A DNA stretch of 64,000 nt, taken from Pilatotrama ljubarskyi (Eukaryota; Basidiomycota; Agaricomycetes; Polyporales; Polyporaceae). The first letter of the stretch is position 1. Each line of letters starts with the position of its first letter. Below the pieces are notes generated by a model that was not told the DNA's origin, ran no database searches, and saw nothing but the letters and a program-made list of their open reading frames with translations. Of the stretch, positions 54,375 through 64,000 are shown one piece after another. The DNA lies in contig MU277673.1 of NCBI GenBank assembly GCA_022385805.1, positions 182,511 through 246,510 of the forward strand, written 5' to 3'. The position numbers and the translations under genes were made by a program.

Positions 54375-57300
54375 TCAGTTCGTAATTGACCCCTTCAGCT
54401 TCAGGTTCCTGCTGCTCGCGCCCACCGAGATACCAGTGACACCCTGTGGGATCTCCCACCGCTGTGCGACGACGTCCCAGACGGAGAAATCATAACGCGA
54501 CAGTTGGAAGGTGACCGTCTTCGACTCGCCTTGGTTGAGGAACACCGCATCGAAGCCCTTCAGGTTCAATGGCGCAGATTGTGCGGAAGCAGGTGGGGAG
54601 GTGTACAGCTGTGGGACCTGCGCACTTTCATCAGCAGGATGACGGCTTTTAGGGCAAACGACTTGAACAAACCTCCGTTCCAGCCCTCAACCCAGTGTTC
54701 CTGAGAGTGAAGGATACGGTCACGACCGGATCGTGCAGCCTACACAGCATTTATCAGCGGCTTGCTCTCGACTTCGAGTGTTCGAGTGGCACACCAAGGA
54801 TCTAACGAGGAGCCCGGCCCCATGGGCTGCCTCGTGCCGCCTGAGGTCGACCCGGTGATCTTGAGGTTCGAGTATGAGAAGGTGGTGTACGAAAGGCCGA
54901 ATCCGAACTCGAATCGAGGAGCGATGTTGTTCTTGAATCAAGGAAGAGTGTGAGACTCAGATCCCGAGCGAGGTTGAAGAGATGAACGCACGGCATCGAA
55001 ATGGCGGTAGTCGATGAAGAGACCCTCTGAGTACGGGATCTGCACCGTGCCAGAACCCTTGTAGATCACGCGGGCGGAGTAGTCGGCCTCCGCCTTCGCG
55101 ATGGTGAAAGGCAACCGTCCGCTACATAGCATTCGGCTATGAGTTCACTGGTGCACTCATATACGATATGCAGAACATACCTGGGATTCACGTCGCCGTA
55201 GAGGACATCAACCAGCGCATTCCCTATAGCTAATATCAGTCTCCCCGACCCCAGCCACCTATTTCACGATGACTTACCGGCCTCCTGTCCAGGGACGCCA
55301 GCCCAGATCTACGACGCGAGCGTGAGACGAGCCATCAAGGGGACCCAAATGACTTACCACTGCGGTCACTGTATGCGCGAATGCCAGTGAGCATTCGTAC
55401 TATGCACTATATAGAGCACGCACCGTTCGGGTTTTCGATCCATGAGTCCATAATGATCGGCCCCACGCTGCTGACAACCACAATGGTGTTGTTGTTGACG
55501 CTCGCGACTTTCTCGACGAGAGCATCCTACGTAAATCACTGCTCATATGTCCTGCAGTCCCACGGACAGTAAATGGCGGGACGTACACCGTTATGCCAGG
55601 CTTGAAGGTCGTTGCGATCACCAGCGTTGCCTTCCACCGTGTACGAGCCCTCGCTAGAAACGTAGTTTGAGCGAGATTACATTGTACATCAATTCCGGGT
55701 AAAGTGTGAGTGCACGCACCCGCTGTCAGCCGTGATGAAGACAAGGGCAACTTGTTTGCCCTTAGCCGCGTTAGCCGAGAGGTTGACATCATCGCTCAAG
55801 GTCCAGGAAGAGAGGGACGTTCCGTCCGCCTTCGCTCGAGTGGTGATGGCGTCTAGGGGCTACCAGGGAGTCAGGGTTCGACGTCTCATCTCTGACACAG
55901 TCCGAGCTTACCGCCACAAGATACGGGAAGCTCGCGGAGCTATGAAGCCAAGGTGAGAAGTAGCCATGAGCATGACGCGCGAACGGCCTACCCGCTACCC
56001 CAGCCTACCCCAAGGATGCCATCATCGCAGCTATGGTCAAGGCATCTGCTCGCATGTCAGAACATCGGCTGCCACGGGATAACCGGCCGTTCGCTCACTC
56101 GTTCTCGCTCAAGATGGCCGACCGTGCCCCGCTGCCAACGATGGCTATAGACCGAGGCGCATGGAGCGGCAAAACGTTGCCCTGGTTTTTGAGCAGGATC
56201 ATAGAGGCAGCCCCCATTGTGCGGATAAGGCTGTTAGACATCGTCAGCCTACGGTCACGCCAATGACAGAAGAGATATGCCATGACCTTGCGTGATCGCC
56301 TTGTACGTTGACGTTGGAGGCGAGGAACGGCAACCATGAGTTGAAGTTCACCTTTGGGTAACCCGAGTCTTGTCCGAGCATGAACCTATCGGGCACGTCA
56401 GCGCTATAGCATGCAGCTCCGAGTAACCTGATTGACCATGCAGCCAAGATACGAGTGGCCATGTCCTGTGCTGCTGGTTAGCATTGTGTCGGTAGGTGTC
56501 CTGGGGGGTGTACGTACATCCAAACGGGCCTGGGGCACATCACCGTCCTTGACGGCGTTCACGAGATTCGTGCCAAAGTAACTGCTTTGGTCAGGACCGT
56601 CGCTGTCTACCGCTTAGAGTAAAATCTCACGAGCTGAATGAGGCAAAGAACTCATCGCCAGGCATCGTCATCTGGACGGCGGGGGAATCAATAACAAGGG
56701 AGAGGTACTGGTCAGACCTATAAACTCACGTCTAACCCGCCGTTCGCAGCGGGGCTAGTAGAGTGCGTCGCGTACCAGTCTTCAGAAGGCTGTTAGCACG
56801 GACTGTCATATTCCGAGCATTCCTCACCCCTCACCAGACATGACGTCTGTGAGAAATGGTCAGCGCGTCCTTGAGCAATACGATATCACACCTACATCCT
56901 TGAAAGCCCATTTCTCCCTTGAGCAGGCCATTGATGGTCTTGTCGTTCTCACAAGCAAACGTGCCGTTGACTGTGACACCGTCAGTACATCTCCGCGGCC
57001 CTGCGGGTGCGGCTCACTTTGATCTGCGAAGGAGTGTAAGGTCAGGAAACTCCATGATACGGTAGAGAAGTGCTAAAGGCTCACTGTAGCTGCACATCAC
57101 CGATGCGACATTCGCCTGTACGCTGCGGAGGAACTACTCAAGTTTAGCGGAAGGGGACGGCGATCAGATCCTTGCTATACTCACCGGGTGTGCATACAAC
57201 TCATGTTGCTGAGCGGAACATGACTTTATAAGCCCATGTTGATCCTCTGGGAAGGTGCTCTTACCGTTCTGTGAAGTCGTGCACATATCAGCTACTGTAT

Positions 57301-58715
57301 GCTTAGCATAAACAAACGAAACGAACCTGTCATCGACGTTGGAGCTGCTGCTGTCGCGGAAGTGCTCTTGCTCGCTGCAGAGGCACGTCAGCTATGACGT
57401 GGGGATGAAAGCTACATACACACTTGTTGAGGAAGTGCTTGGCGCATGCCTGCACTCCCTGGGACTGGATGCCTTGGATCGTCTCAAAGGCGACCTCGCC
57501 GCTGAGGTAGGGATCGCCTCCCGCGCTGCAGAAACTCGCGTAAGCTACGCAAGGCTTGAATGTCGAAGGCTAGCACCCACCCTTCCCAGTTACGCCCGGC
57601 AGCGGGAGCACGCATCAGATTCCTGGGTCGAGTGGTCAGGTAGGTAGGTCGACAGTTCACCGATTTTCACTCACATCATGGGCCCAAGGGCTACATTGAT
57701 GCCTTTCCCTCGGAACTCCGCGCCCATGGCTTCTCCGCGTGCACGGATGAGGGTGCGGTTGAATCTGTGAATTCGCAGGCCAAATTACAGATGTGGAAAT
57801 CGTTGCATCCGCTCGCGCGACTTACGTGGCGGCCGCATTGATTTCCCTTAGCGCAAAGTCAGCAAGGTAGGCGGCGGACATACTGTATTTTTCACGTACG
57901 CAGGAAATACCGAGTTTCCGCTGACATAGCGCACCCCGACGGGGCTGTCTGAGAGTTGATGTTACGCGCTGCAGGCCCTCGCGAGATATGTTATGCTCAC
58001 CTTGCAGACAAAATCCGGAAAATCCGGGGATGGCGGAGACTGAAGCTGTGTTTCCAATGCAGGCACCTTATGCAGGGTGGCACCCGAACCGTGAGCCTGC
58101 ATGCAAGTGCGACTAGCGCTTCGCCTACCTCCGAATTGACCAAGGCCTGCGAGGAGCACTGAGTCTGTCATCCAGCCCCACAAGCGACTGAACTCATACC
58201 TGTACCCAGGCTTGCCTTGTCAGCATTGGATAATTTCGTGACAATCGGTTTGGCCTGAGTAGAGTGAGCACACACAGTGAGAGGGGTTATGACCGTGGAG
58301 CGCAGATACGTGCCTTGGCATAAGCTGCGGCCCATTCCGGCGAGATATTCGCTACGTCCTGTGTCTCCGGACTGGATATGCTTGGTGAGAGGACGGGTGT
58401 TGTATCGGGCTGCTTGTCCACCACGCAGAGCGATGCTAATACGCGCGTCAAGGACACCTTCCTGGCTGTTCGGTGGAGGGCGCTGCAGTCGATCACGTAC
58501 TATTCATCTTGGTCACGCACATGAATCCAGGCGAGCATGTTGTCAAATTCGACCTGCAAAGCATAGCCACCGCCTGTCAGTTAGACTTGTCATTCTAAGT
58601 CGACCTATGACGCGAACCCTGTTCCGCTGGTGCAGGGGTCATCAGCGAGCGCGACGGCAGGCCACCCAGCGACGGTGCATGCGAGGACGACGAGAGCAGA
58701 GGAAAACAGAAACAT
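54375..58715 (-). CDS. Secreted GH3 beta-glucosidase
   Basis: Hydrolyses beta-glucosides such as cellobiose outside the cell. The ATG at 58715 starts a signal peptide MFLFSSALVVLACTVAGWPA. Conserved blocks across many short introns: GAEFRGKGINVALGPM, RNWEG, GGDPYLSGEVAFETIQGIQ, VQACAKHFLNK, VASVMCSYS, NGTFACENDKTINGLLKGEM, GFQGYVMSDWYATHSTSPAA (nucleophile Asp of SDW), NGGLD, MPGDEFF, IRTMGAASMILLKNQGNVLP, IAIVGSGA, TIVVVSSVGPIIMDSWIENP, VVWAGVPGQEAGNALVDVLY, GRLPFTIAK, IPYSEGLFIDYRHFDA, FEFGFGLSYTTFSYS, then the fibronectin-III-like end NLKGFDAVFLNQGESKTVTF and SSRNLKLKGSITN (TGA at 54377-54375). The Asp codon of SDW is split by an intron. The domain set is complete. Next gene on the same strand is a GH131 enzyme. 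Confidence 0.87.
56835..56846 (-). other. 12-nt micro-exon (ACGTCATGTCTG) next to the GH3 nucleophile
   Basis: Flanked on the minus strand by CACAG and GTGAGG. It completes the Tyr codon, gives Val-Met-Ser and the first base of the nucleophile Asp codon; the next exon (from 56779) begins with AC TGG TAC. Only this reading yields the family sequence GYVMSDW. Confidence 0.8.
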
Positions 58716-59728
58716 CGCGTGCAGAGACTCGCGCGCCGTGGGGCGACGGCATGGCGACCTTTTAATGTGCCTGCGCGTCGCGGATAGAGGGGCGGGATCG
58801 GCACCCAAAAGAGACGGACACCGGCCTTCGCCTTGCAGCACATTGTCCTGTCTTCACATGTCGGCAGCATCTGACACGTTCGCGGACTTCGCGGAGCACG
58901 CTCGCAGGGCCATCTCGCCCCGGAATAGGCCCCGCTCACAGCTCGCCATGCTTCTGATGCTGTCTCTTGCCGTCTCCCTCGGCTCCAGCATACCATCCCC
59001 TCCGATGGCAGAGTACCTGCCAAGTACGGGTACAGTCAAGTGGGCCCCGCGTGCCGATGAAGGGGTCACAGACGTTGCCTGTCTTGCGACCGTCCGATAC
59101 AGGAACTGTCTGCCTTGCATGAGCGGGATGTTAGTGCGGCCGCATGGTCGCGTGCACATCAACACTTCGCTGCGGAATGCACATCGCTGGCTAGGCAGCC
59201 TATCGGTCAATGACGTCGCCGGGGCCATCGAGATGACGGAGATTAAGTGGTGAGATTTCAGACCTGTAGACCGAGAGATAATCACGGTCGCCGAGTCTCA
59301 AGACACGGGTCCACGGGTGTAAGCGTAGCTGACGGCAACTGCTATGCGAATGTACGTACAATCATCATCCATCCTTGCCATGTTGACGGTGCGTTGAGCA
59401 TTTGAATCCGGCGCGCGGCGGGGCCTCACGCTGGTGCGCTTCCCAAGCACGAGGACTGATAATCTTTTGCTCTCCCCGCACGGAAAAGGTGATCTCGGGC
59501 ACACCGATTTCTGCAGCAGAGTCTATACACCGACTGCGTGCAGCGATCTCTCAGGAAGACATAGGACATAGGCTCAGATAGAGCATGCTGCTTCACTCGT
59601 ACACTATACGCCTTGAACATTCCGAACGTCAGCGTGTGAGACGTTCATCGGTACTCCTACGTACAACATTCACGCATGGCCTACCGCCGTCTGCAACCTC
59701 AGGCGCTGGCGTCTCTGAAACCACCGGC
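58716..59728. other. Intergenic, 1.0 kb; promoter of the GH3 gene
   Basis: A 207-codon open frame (58630-59253, +) partly overlaps the first GH3 exon in antisense. It has no domain, signal or splice pattern I can support. A second frame on the other strand (58854-59285) is equally unsupported. I regard the stretch as regulatory. Confidence 0.4.
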
Positions 59729-61064
59729 TCAAGGCTGGGTGGTGGGTCCGGAATCCTCAACGTAAATCCCGCTGTAGTAGATGTCCGTTTCCGTAATCTG
59801 CTGGGTGTTGCCGTTCAGCGGCAGCCGCAGCGCGCCTGTATCTCCGTGATGAGTAATGCGTTCTGACTGCGTCTGACATGGACTCCTCACCGATGTGCCA
59901 GTCCGTGCCGCCGTTACCGTTCAGCGAGCCGGTGAAAACCTTCTTGAGCGGATCGCTCCCTGTGGATACCCACAGGCCTCCGGGAGAACCGGTCTCGAGG
60001 ATGAAGTTGTACTAGTTATCAGGCGAGGGGGGTCAGTCGTGAGGAGAAAGAAAGAGTATATCACATGTTAACCCACCCAGGTTCCCTTGACGGGCTGTAC
60101 GGACCAGATGCTCTTACCACCAGTGATCACCTGCAGAGTGTCGGCGACGCCGTTCTGGCCTGCAACGGAGTGAATGGACGATCACGAGCGGAAGCCGACG
60201 GCAACTGACCGCTCAGTTGGCCATACTTGATATCAGCGAAATGGCCTGACACGAGGTTAGCGATGTGGGCGGCTGCAGCTGATATAGTTCAAGTGTCTCC
60301 TAACCTTCCCAGAAAACGATCTGGAGAATGCAGGGGTCAGCGCTACTCTGTGCAATGCCCACGGCGTCCGATCATTACCTGGTGCTCATATGCGGGGTCT
60401 GAAGAATGGAAGTGGTTCGCGAGTCAGATGTGCCCTCTGACTGCTAGGCAACAAGCTTACCTGGAGGGTTGACGGTGGGAATCTGCAGGGAAACGTGGAA
60501 GAAGAGGTGACCCGTAAGCGAGTTGGTCGTTTGTGGGAGGAGCTCCGTCCTGAGCATAGGACCGCCGTTCCAGGTGGACGAGGCGTTTATCTTGACCTTG
60601 ACGCCCTGTTTTTCGCCTGTCGCTGAGGAGCACCGGGTCAGTGACCAACTAGGTTTGCTCTAATCTCGCTTTGGCTAGCTTACTGGCAGGGTTCTTGAAT
60701 TGGCTGCCGAGCGTGAGCCACGAAGAAGCCTTCTCGCCCTATACAGCTGTCCTTCAATCCAAGCCCTTCCGAGCATCATGCACATGGTCCTCACATGAAG
60801 GTTGCCCTGCGGAGACTGTGAGCGTTGATCACGTCACGGAAATCGCTTGAGCACTCACGTAGATGTACGTCTGATATTGTCCGACCTGGTTGCTCCAGCT
60901 CCATTTGTCAAAGTCAGCGGCAGTCCTGCAAAGGAAGCCTGGTTAGAATTCAATACGCGCTTGTCCTTCAACGCCACTAACGTGTAGTTACTGAACCTGC
61001 CGTCCCACAGGACTGTGGCAGAAGCCGCCGTAGCGAACAAGAGGAAGGATACGATGCCTTTCAT
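59729..61064 (-). CDS. Secreted GH131 beta-glucanase
   Basis: GH131 enzymes of basidiomycetes and ascomycetes act on beta-1,3/1,6- and beta-1,4-glucans. The ATG at 61064 starts a signal peptide with likely cleavage after ATAASA in MKGIVSFLLFATAASATVLW; the mature start TVLWDGRFSNYT is the GH131 opening. Further blocks: WSWSNQVGQYQTYI, KQGVKVKINASSTWNGGPML, RTELLPQTTNSL, GHLFFHVSLQIPTVNPPG, IKYGQLS, NFILETGSPGGLWVSTGSDP, LKKVFTGSLNGNGGTDWHIG and the C-terminal TQQITETDIYYSGIYVEDSG with TGA at 59731-59729. About ten short exons. No carbohydrate-binding module is seen. Complete as far as can be traced. Confidence 0.82.
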
Positions 61065-62234
61065 GTTTGCGAGCTCGATGGGCGGGCCCCCGACGTCCCT
61101 TCCGCGGGGCTTATGTACGATGGCTAAGAAGGGGGTGCTCACCCGACGTTCGCCCGACGCGCGACACGGGACGATCTCTTCGCCAGGACGCGATGCGGGG
61201 TAAAATTCGGTCCAACGTCGATCCGCGCTGAATCGATCCAAAGAGGCGCAGAGCGGTCATACGGGCAGCAGGGTCGCGTCTGGGGGTGAGGTAGCTTGCC
61301 ATTGCGGGGTCACGTCATGGACAATGCCCTGTCTATCACCCCGCTTCCTAGCCAAAGCGGGCTCCAGGACATCTCGAGTATAGCCGGAGATAGTTGCTAT
61401 TGCATTCATTCTGTCGCCCGAGCCGAACGCGCGTTAGTTGCGGCGTATGACGATGTCCGGCGTGTATGCGCTGTAACAGCTGAAGGAAACGCGCCCAACT
61501 TGCGTACCGGTGATTGTAGCTCGGCGGGGATGCATGTCGCCCCTTCGCACATACGACCGCGATCTGCTCAAGCACTCTGATGTCGCGCTTCAGATGGAAG
61601 ACGTCAGCTCGAAGGAGAACCTCGGACCGACGAGTGCTCTGAAGTTCTGCTCCAGGGGTTGTTCGCATCGGGATTGTCTCCGCTACCATGGTCCCTAGCC
61701 ATCTCGTCCGGACTGCAACCGGAGATACACCATAGGCGATCGAAAGCAAGATATCATATACAAGGCGAGGATATTTGACGTACTTGACACAACCAGGACA
61801 CCGTGCGAGGCCAGCTGGCCGCTGGAGACGCGGAACAGGGCCGTTTTCACGCTCCACTAAAATGCACGCTGACCGGGCGTGCCTAAAAACAAGCCTCCGG
61901 ATGACATATGAGCTCGCGGCGTCGCAGGGAGATAGAACGACGGTGAGGGACAAAGGAGGACGGTGACGGCGAGTCCGTCGCAGGCAGCCGCTCCGTATAG
62001 CCGCTCAGGAGAGGGCTGCCGAATGTGGCAATCCGGCGAATGCCGAGCCCAACTGTATGTATAGCAGAGGAGCGGAGGCGCTCCGAGGCTCCAGTCCTCT
62101 GAGCATCGCAGCCCTGCGTGCTCGTCCGCCTTCCTGCCCCTCGCCCTCCCGCCCGCCGACGATCTCGCCTTTTCTCCTCAACCACCACCACGTCGGCGTT
62201 TCCTTCCAAGCCGCACGCTCTCTCGCCATCGCAA
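61065..62234. other. Divergent intergenic region, 1.17 kb
   Basis: Between the starts of the GH131 gene and the Ser-rich protein gene. A 201-codon minus-strand open frame (61348-61953) shows no recognisable family or start context and I do not call it. Pyrimidine-rich sequence precedes the ATG at 62235. Confidence 0.4.
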
Positions 62235-63574
62235 ATGTCGTCGCCGAACAGGCTCTCCCATCGCCGCCGTTCCCACTCCGCTTCATCTCCCATCCCCCGC
62301 CGGCAGCCTGACGACGTCAAATGGCGCATATCGGCCAAGCGCTCACGCCCTAGCTCTATCCGAAGCCCGTCCTACAAGGACCTTGCGCATGGCCAAGCAC
62401 CCGAAAAGTGGGACGTAGACCAATGGCGGAGAGGCAAGCGCGCCCGCAGAAACTCCAACGTAAGATAGATCCCCACATCTAGCGCGTCCGCCGCAGTGCG
62501 CTCACGGCGCGACTTCTCTGTCAGACTGAGGAGTCTTCCGATGAGTCGTTCGGAACGGCCTCGGACCCCATCTTCCCCGTTGAGCCGACAACCAGCTTCA
62601 CATTTCCATCCTCCTCGACCCCCCGCCTCCCGAGCACGTCCGCCGCGTTTCAGTTCTTCCCTCAGAAGAAGGCTCGTAAGCAGCCTGGACGCAACCGTTT
62701 CTCTCGCGAGGCGTCCCCGCGCCAGGTCGACCGCATATCACCGGATGAGGCGCGCCGCATGCGCGCGGACGCCCTCGGAGAGCTGCACCGCAGTGTCGTA
62801 GAGAGCGGAGAAGGCCTCGTACGCAAGATGCGCGACTGGGAGTCCACGCGCTCACGCTGCGTGCGACCTGAACGGCCCGCAGCTGACGGACATCAGCCCA
62901 AACGTTCGTGGCGGCGCCTCACCTCGTATCACGGCACGCCGCAGGCGACCGAGCCTGTTACAGAGCAGCCCGAGGAGGACGAAGACGACATCTTCATTGT
63001 CGGCGAGACGTCATCGTTTCCTGCGGGCCCGAGTCCTGTGCAGAAGAAGCGGGCGCTGTCACTTGGCACGATGGACGTCGACCTACCCGAGATGGAGGCG
63101 CATTCATCGCCGTTCGCGGGCCTCGATGGTGGAGACCGCAGCTCGTCTCCCATCGAACGCTCCTCAGGGACCTCTGCGTATTCATCCGATGACGAGGATC
63201 ATGCGGACGTGGACGTGGAGCTGGCTTCGTCCGCATCGGGCACTTTCTCGACTCCGGCCCTGTCCCATACGTATTCGACATCGGCGAACTCCTCGCTCGT
63301 CTCGCTTCCGCTCTCCGCGCATACGGGTGATGGCAGTCCGAGTACGAGAACTACTTTGCCCCCCTCTGCGACTGTTACGCCGAATGGATGCTCCTCGCCA
63401 GGCTCGCCCTCGATTCTTGCCCCGCCCACCGCTTCTCGCTCCGAAAAGGCTATTGCCGCCCTGGCGCTTGCCATGGCCAATGGTGCAGTAGGCATCAGCG
63501 ATTACGAAGCCTTGCGCGCGGCCGAGGGACTGACCGCTCTCGACGACTCGCACGCCGGGGAGCTCTGGGACTGA
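62235..63574 (+). CDS. Ser-rich basic/acidic protein of unknown function
   Basis: Not recognised. Two exons, 62235-62459 and 62525-63574 (GTAAGA..GTCAG), 424 residues. The start MSSPNRLSHRRRSHSASSPI is basic, and KRSRPSSIRSPSYKDLAHG and WDVDQWRRGKRARRNSN follow, with likely nuclear localisation signals. The second exon opens TEESSDESFGTASDPIFPVE. A short helical block SPDEARRMRADALGELHRSV with ESGEGLVRKMRDWESTRSR may be the only ordered part. An acidic stretch (EQPEEDEDDIFIVGE) and long Ser/Thr/Pro runs come next, and a conserved-looking C-terminal helix SEKAIAALALAMANGAVGIS with DYEALRAAEG. The stop TGA is at 63572-63574. It probably works in the nucleus as an adaptor or regulator; no function assigned. 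Confidence 0.7.
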
Positions 63575-64000
63575 GCTGACAGCGTTCCACTTGGACCCCA
63601 GTCTGCGCATTGCACCAACTCGGTCTCGCCGTCAAGCCTTATCCATCGCCCCTACTATTCTATCCGTCTCCATACTTTGCATCGTCGCATCTGCCTCGGC
63701 CGCTAAGAGGCGCATGCACGCCCACGATTCCCGTTTGCATACGACATATCCGATTCCACAGAACCCATCATCAAAAGTGCTATATCCATGACACGGCGAC
63801 ACTGTATACCTAACGTATCCCTATCCTCTATCCCCTCTATCTTGTGGCATCTTTTGGTACACTGCGCGTTGGCAAACACTGGTTCTCGTCCTGGCGCAGT
63901 TCCGGACTCGGTTGGTTTCCGCTTCGAACTCTCCCGTTCCGTTTCGGCTTCAGCTTCGGTCCCATGGTTTCTTTTCGTTTTGGTCGCATTTGGTTTTAAT
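63575..64000. other. Intergenic right edge, 426 bp
   Basis: 3' untranslated region of the Ser-rich protein gene. Nothing else supported. Confidence 0.4.

Noticed and set aside
58630..59253. 207-codon plus-strand open frame
   Set aside because: Overlaps the first GH3 exon in antisense; composition looks random and no domain or splice pattern supports it.
61348..61953. 201-codon minus-strand open frame
   Set aside because: No family, odd composition; lies in a divergent intergenic region where promoters are expected.

Overview
The window is nuclear DNA from a filamentous basidiomycete, most likely a wood-decaying agaricomycete. The grounds are GC-rich genes broken by many short introns (roughly 45-75 bp, GT..AG), compact head-to-head gene pairs, secreted plant-cell-wall enzymes (GH3, GH131, an alginate-lyase-fold protein, a PNGase A-like amidase), and protein families typical of that clade. 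I see no bacterial, organellar or viral gene. Exon joins were made by eye. CDS coordinates span start to stop and include introns; splice sites are stated only where I could trace them.

Layout: 1-348 is the 5' end of a BRCT/Rap1-like gene (-), with TTAGGG-like motifs upstream. Next come mitochondrial D-2-hydroxyglutarate dehydrogenase (-, 777-2627), a WD40 protein (+, 2939-6034), the SWI/SNF ARID subunit Swi1 (-, 6337-9509) and a divergent DUF1764 gene (+, 9745-10367). A 1.36-kb gene-poor stretch with three diverged ~300-bp-spaced repeats follows. Then an arrestin-like adaptor (+), a Rab5 GTPase (-), a secreted alginate-lyase-fold protein (-), a multi-pass membrane protein (-), adenylate kinase 6/Fap7 (+), a DUF7726-like gene with an apparent frameshift (-), a PNGase A-like amidase (-) and a metallophosphoesterase (-).

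A 954-bp fold-back element with 311-bp inverted arms (28275-29228) sits 68 bp upstream of the metallophosphoesterase ATG. Beyond it are the INO80 subunit B/Ies2 gene (+), a secreted, probably GPI-anchored protein (-), cyclin H (+), a large CNH-like/GYF protein (+), a membrane-anchored protein with two amidohydrolase halves (-) and tRNA-Glu(CTC) (-). TFIIIA (-) and the RNA polymerase III subunit RPC5/Rpc37 (+) form a divergent pair. The right end holds a multi-exon unknown gene (+), a paxillin-like LIM protein (+), a GH3 beta-glucosidase (-), a GH131 glucanase (-) and an uncharacterised Ser-rich protein (+).

Functional themes are transcription and chromatin (Swi1, Ies2, cyclin H/TFIIH, TFIIIA, RPC5), trafficking and signalling (Rab5, arrestin, LIM, CNH/GYF) and polysaccharide breakdown (GH3, GH131, alginate-lyase fold). 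No operon-like system or CRISPR array is present. The most notable points are the TTAGGG-like cluster beside a Rap1-like gene, the two-half amidohydrolase whose second half lacks the metal motif, the Pol III divergent pair, micro-exons in or next to catalytic motifs, and the fold-back element in a promoter.
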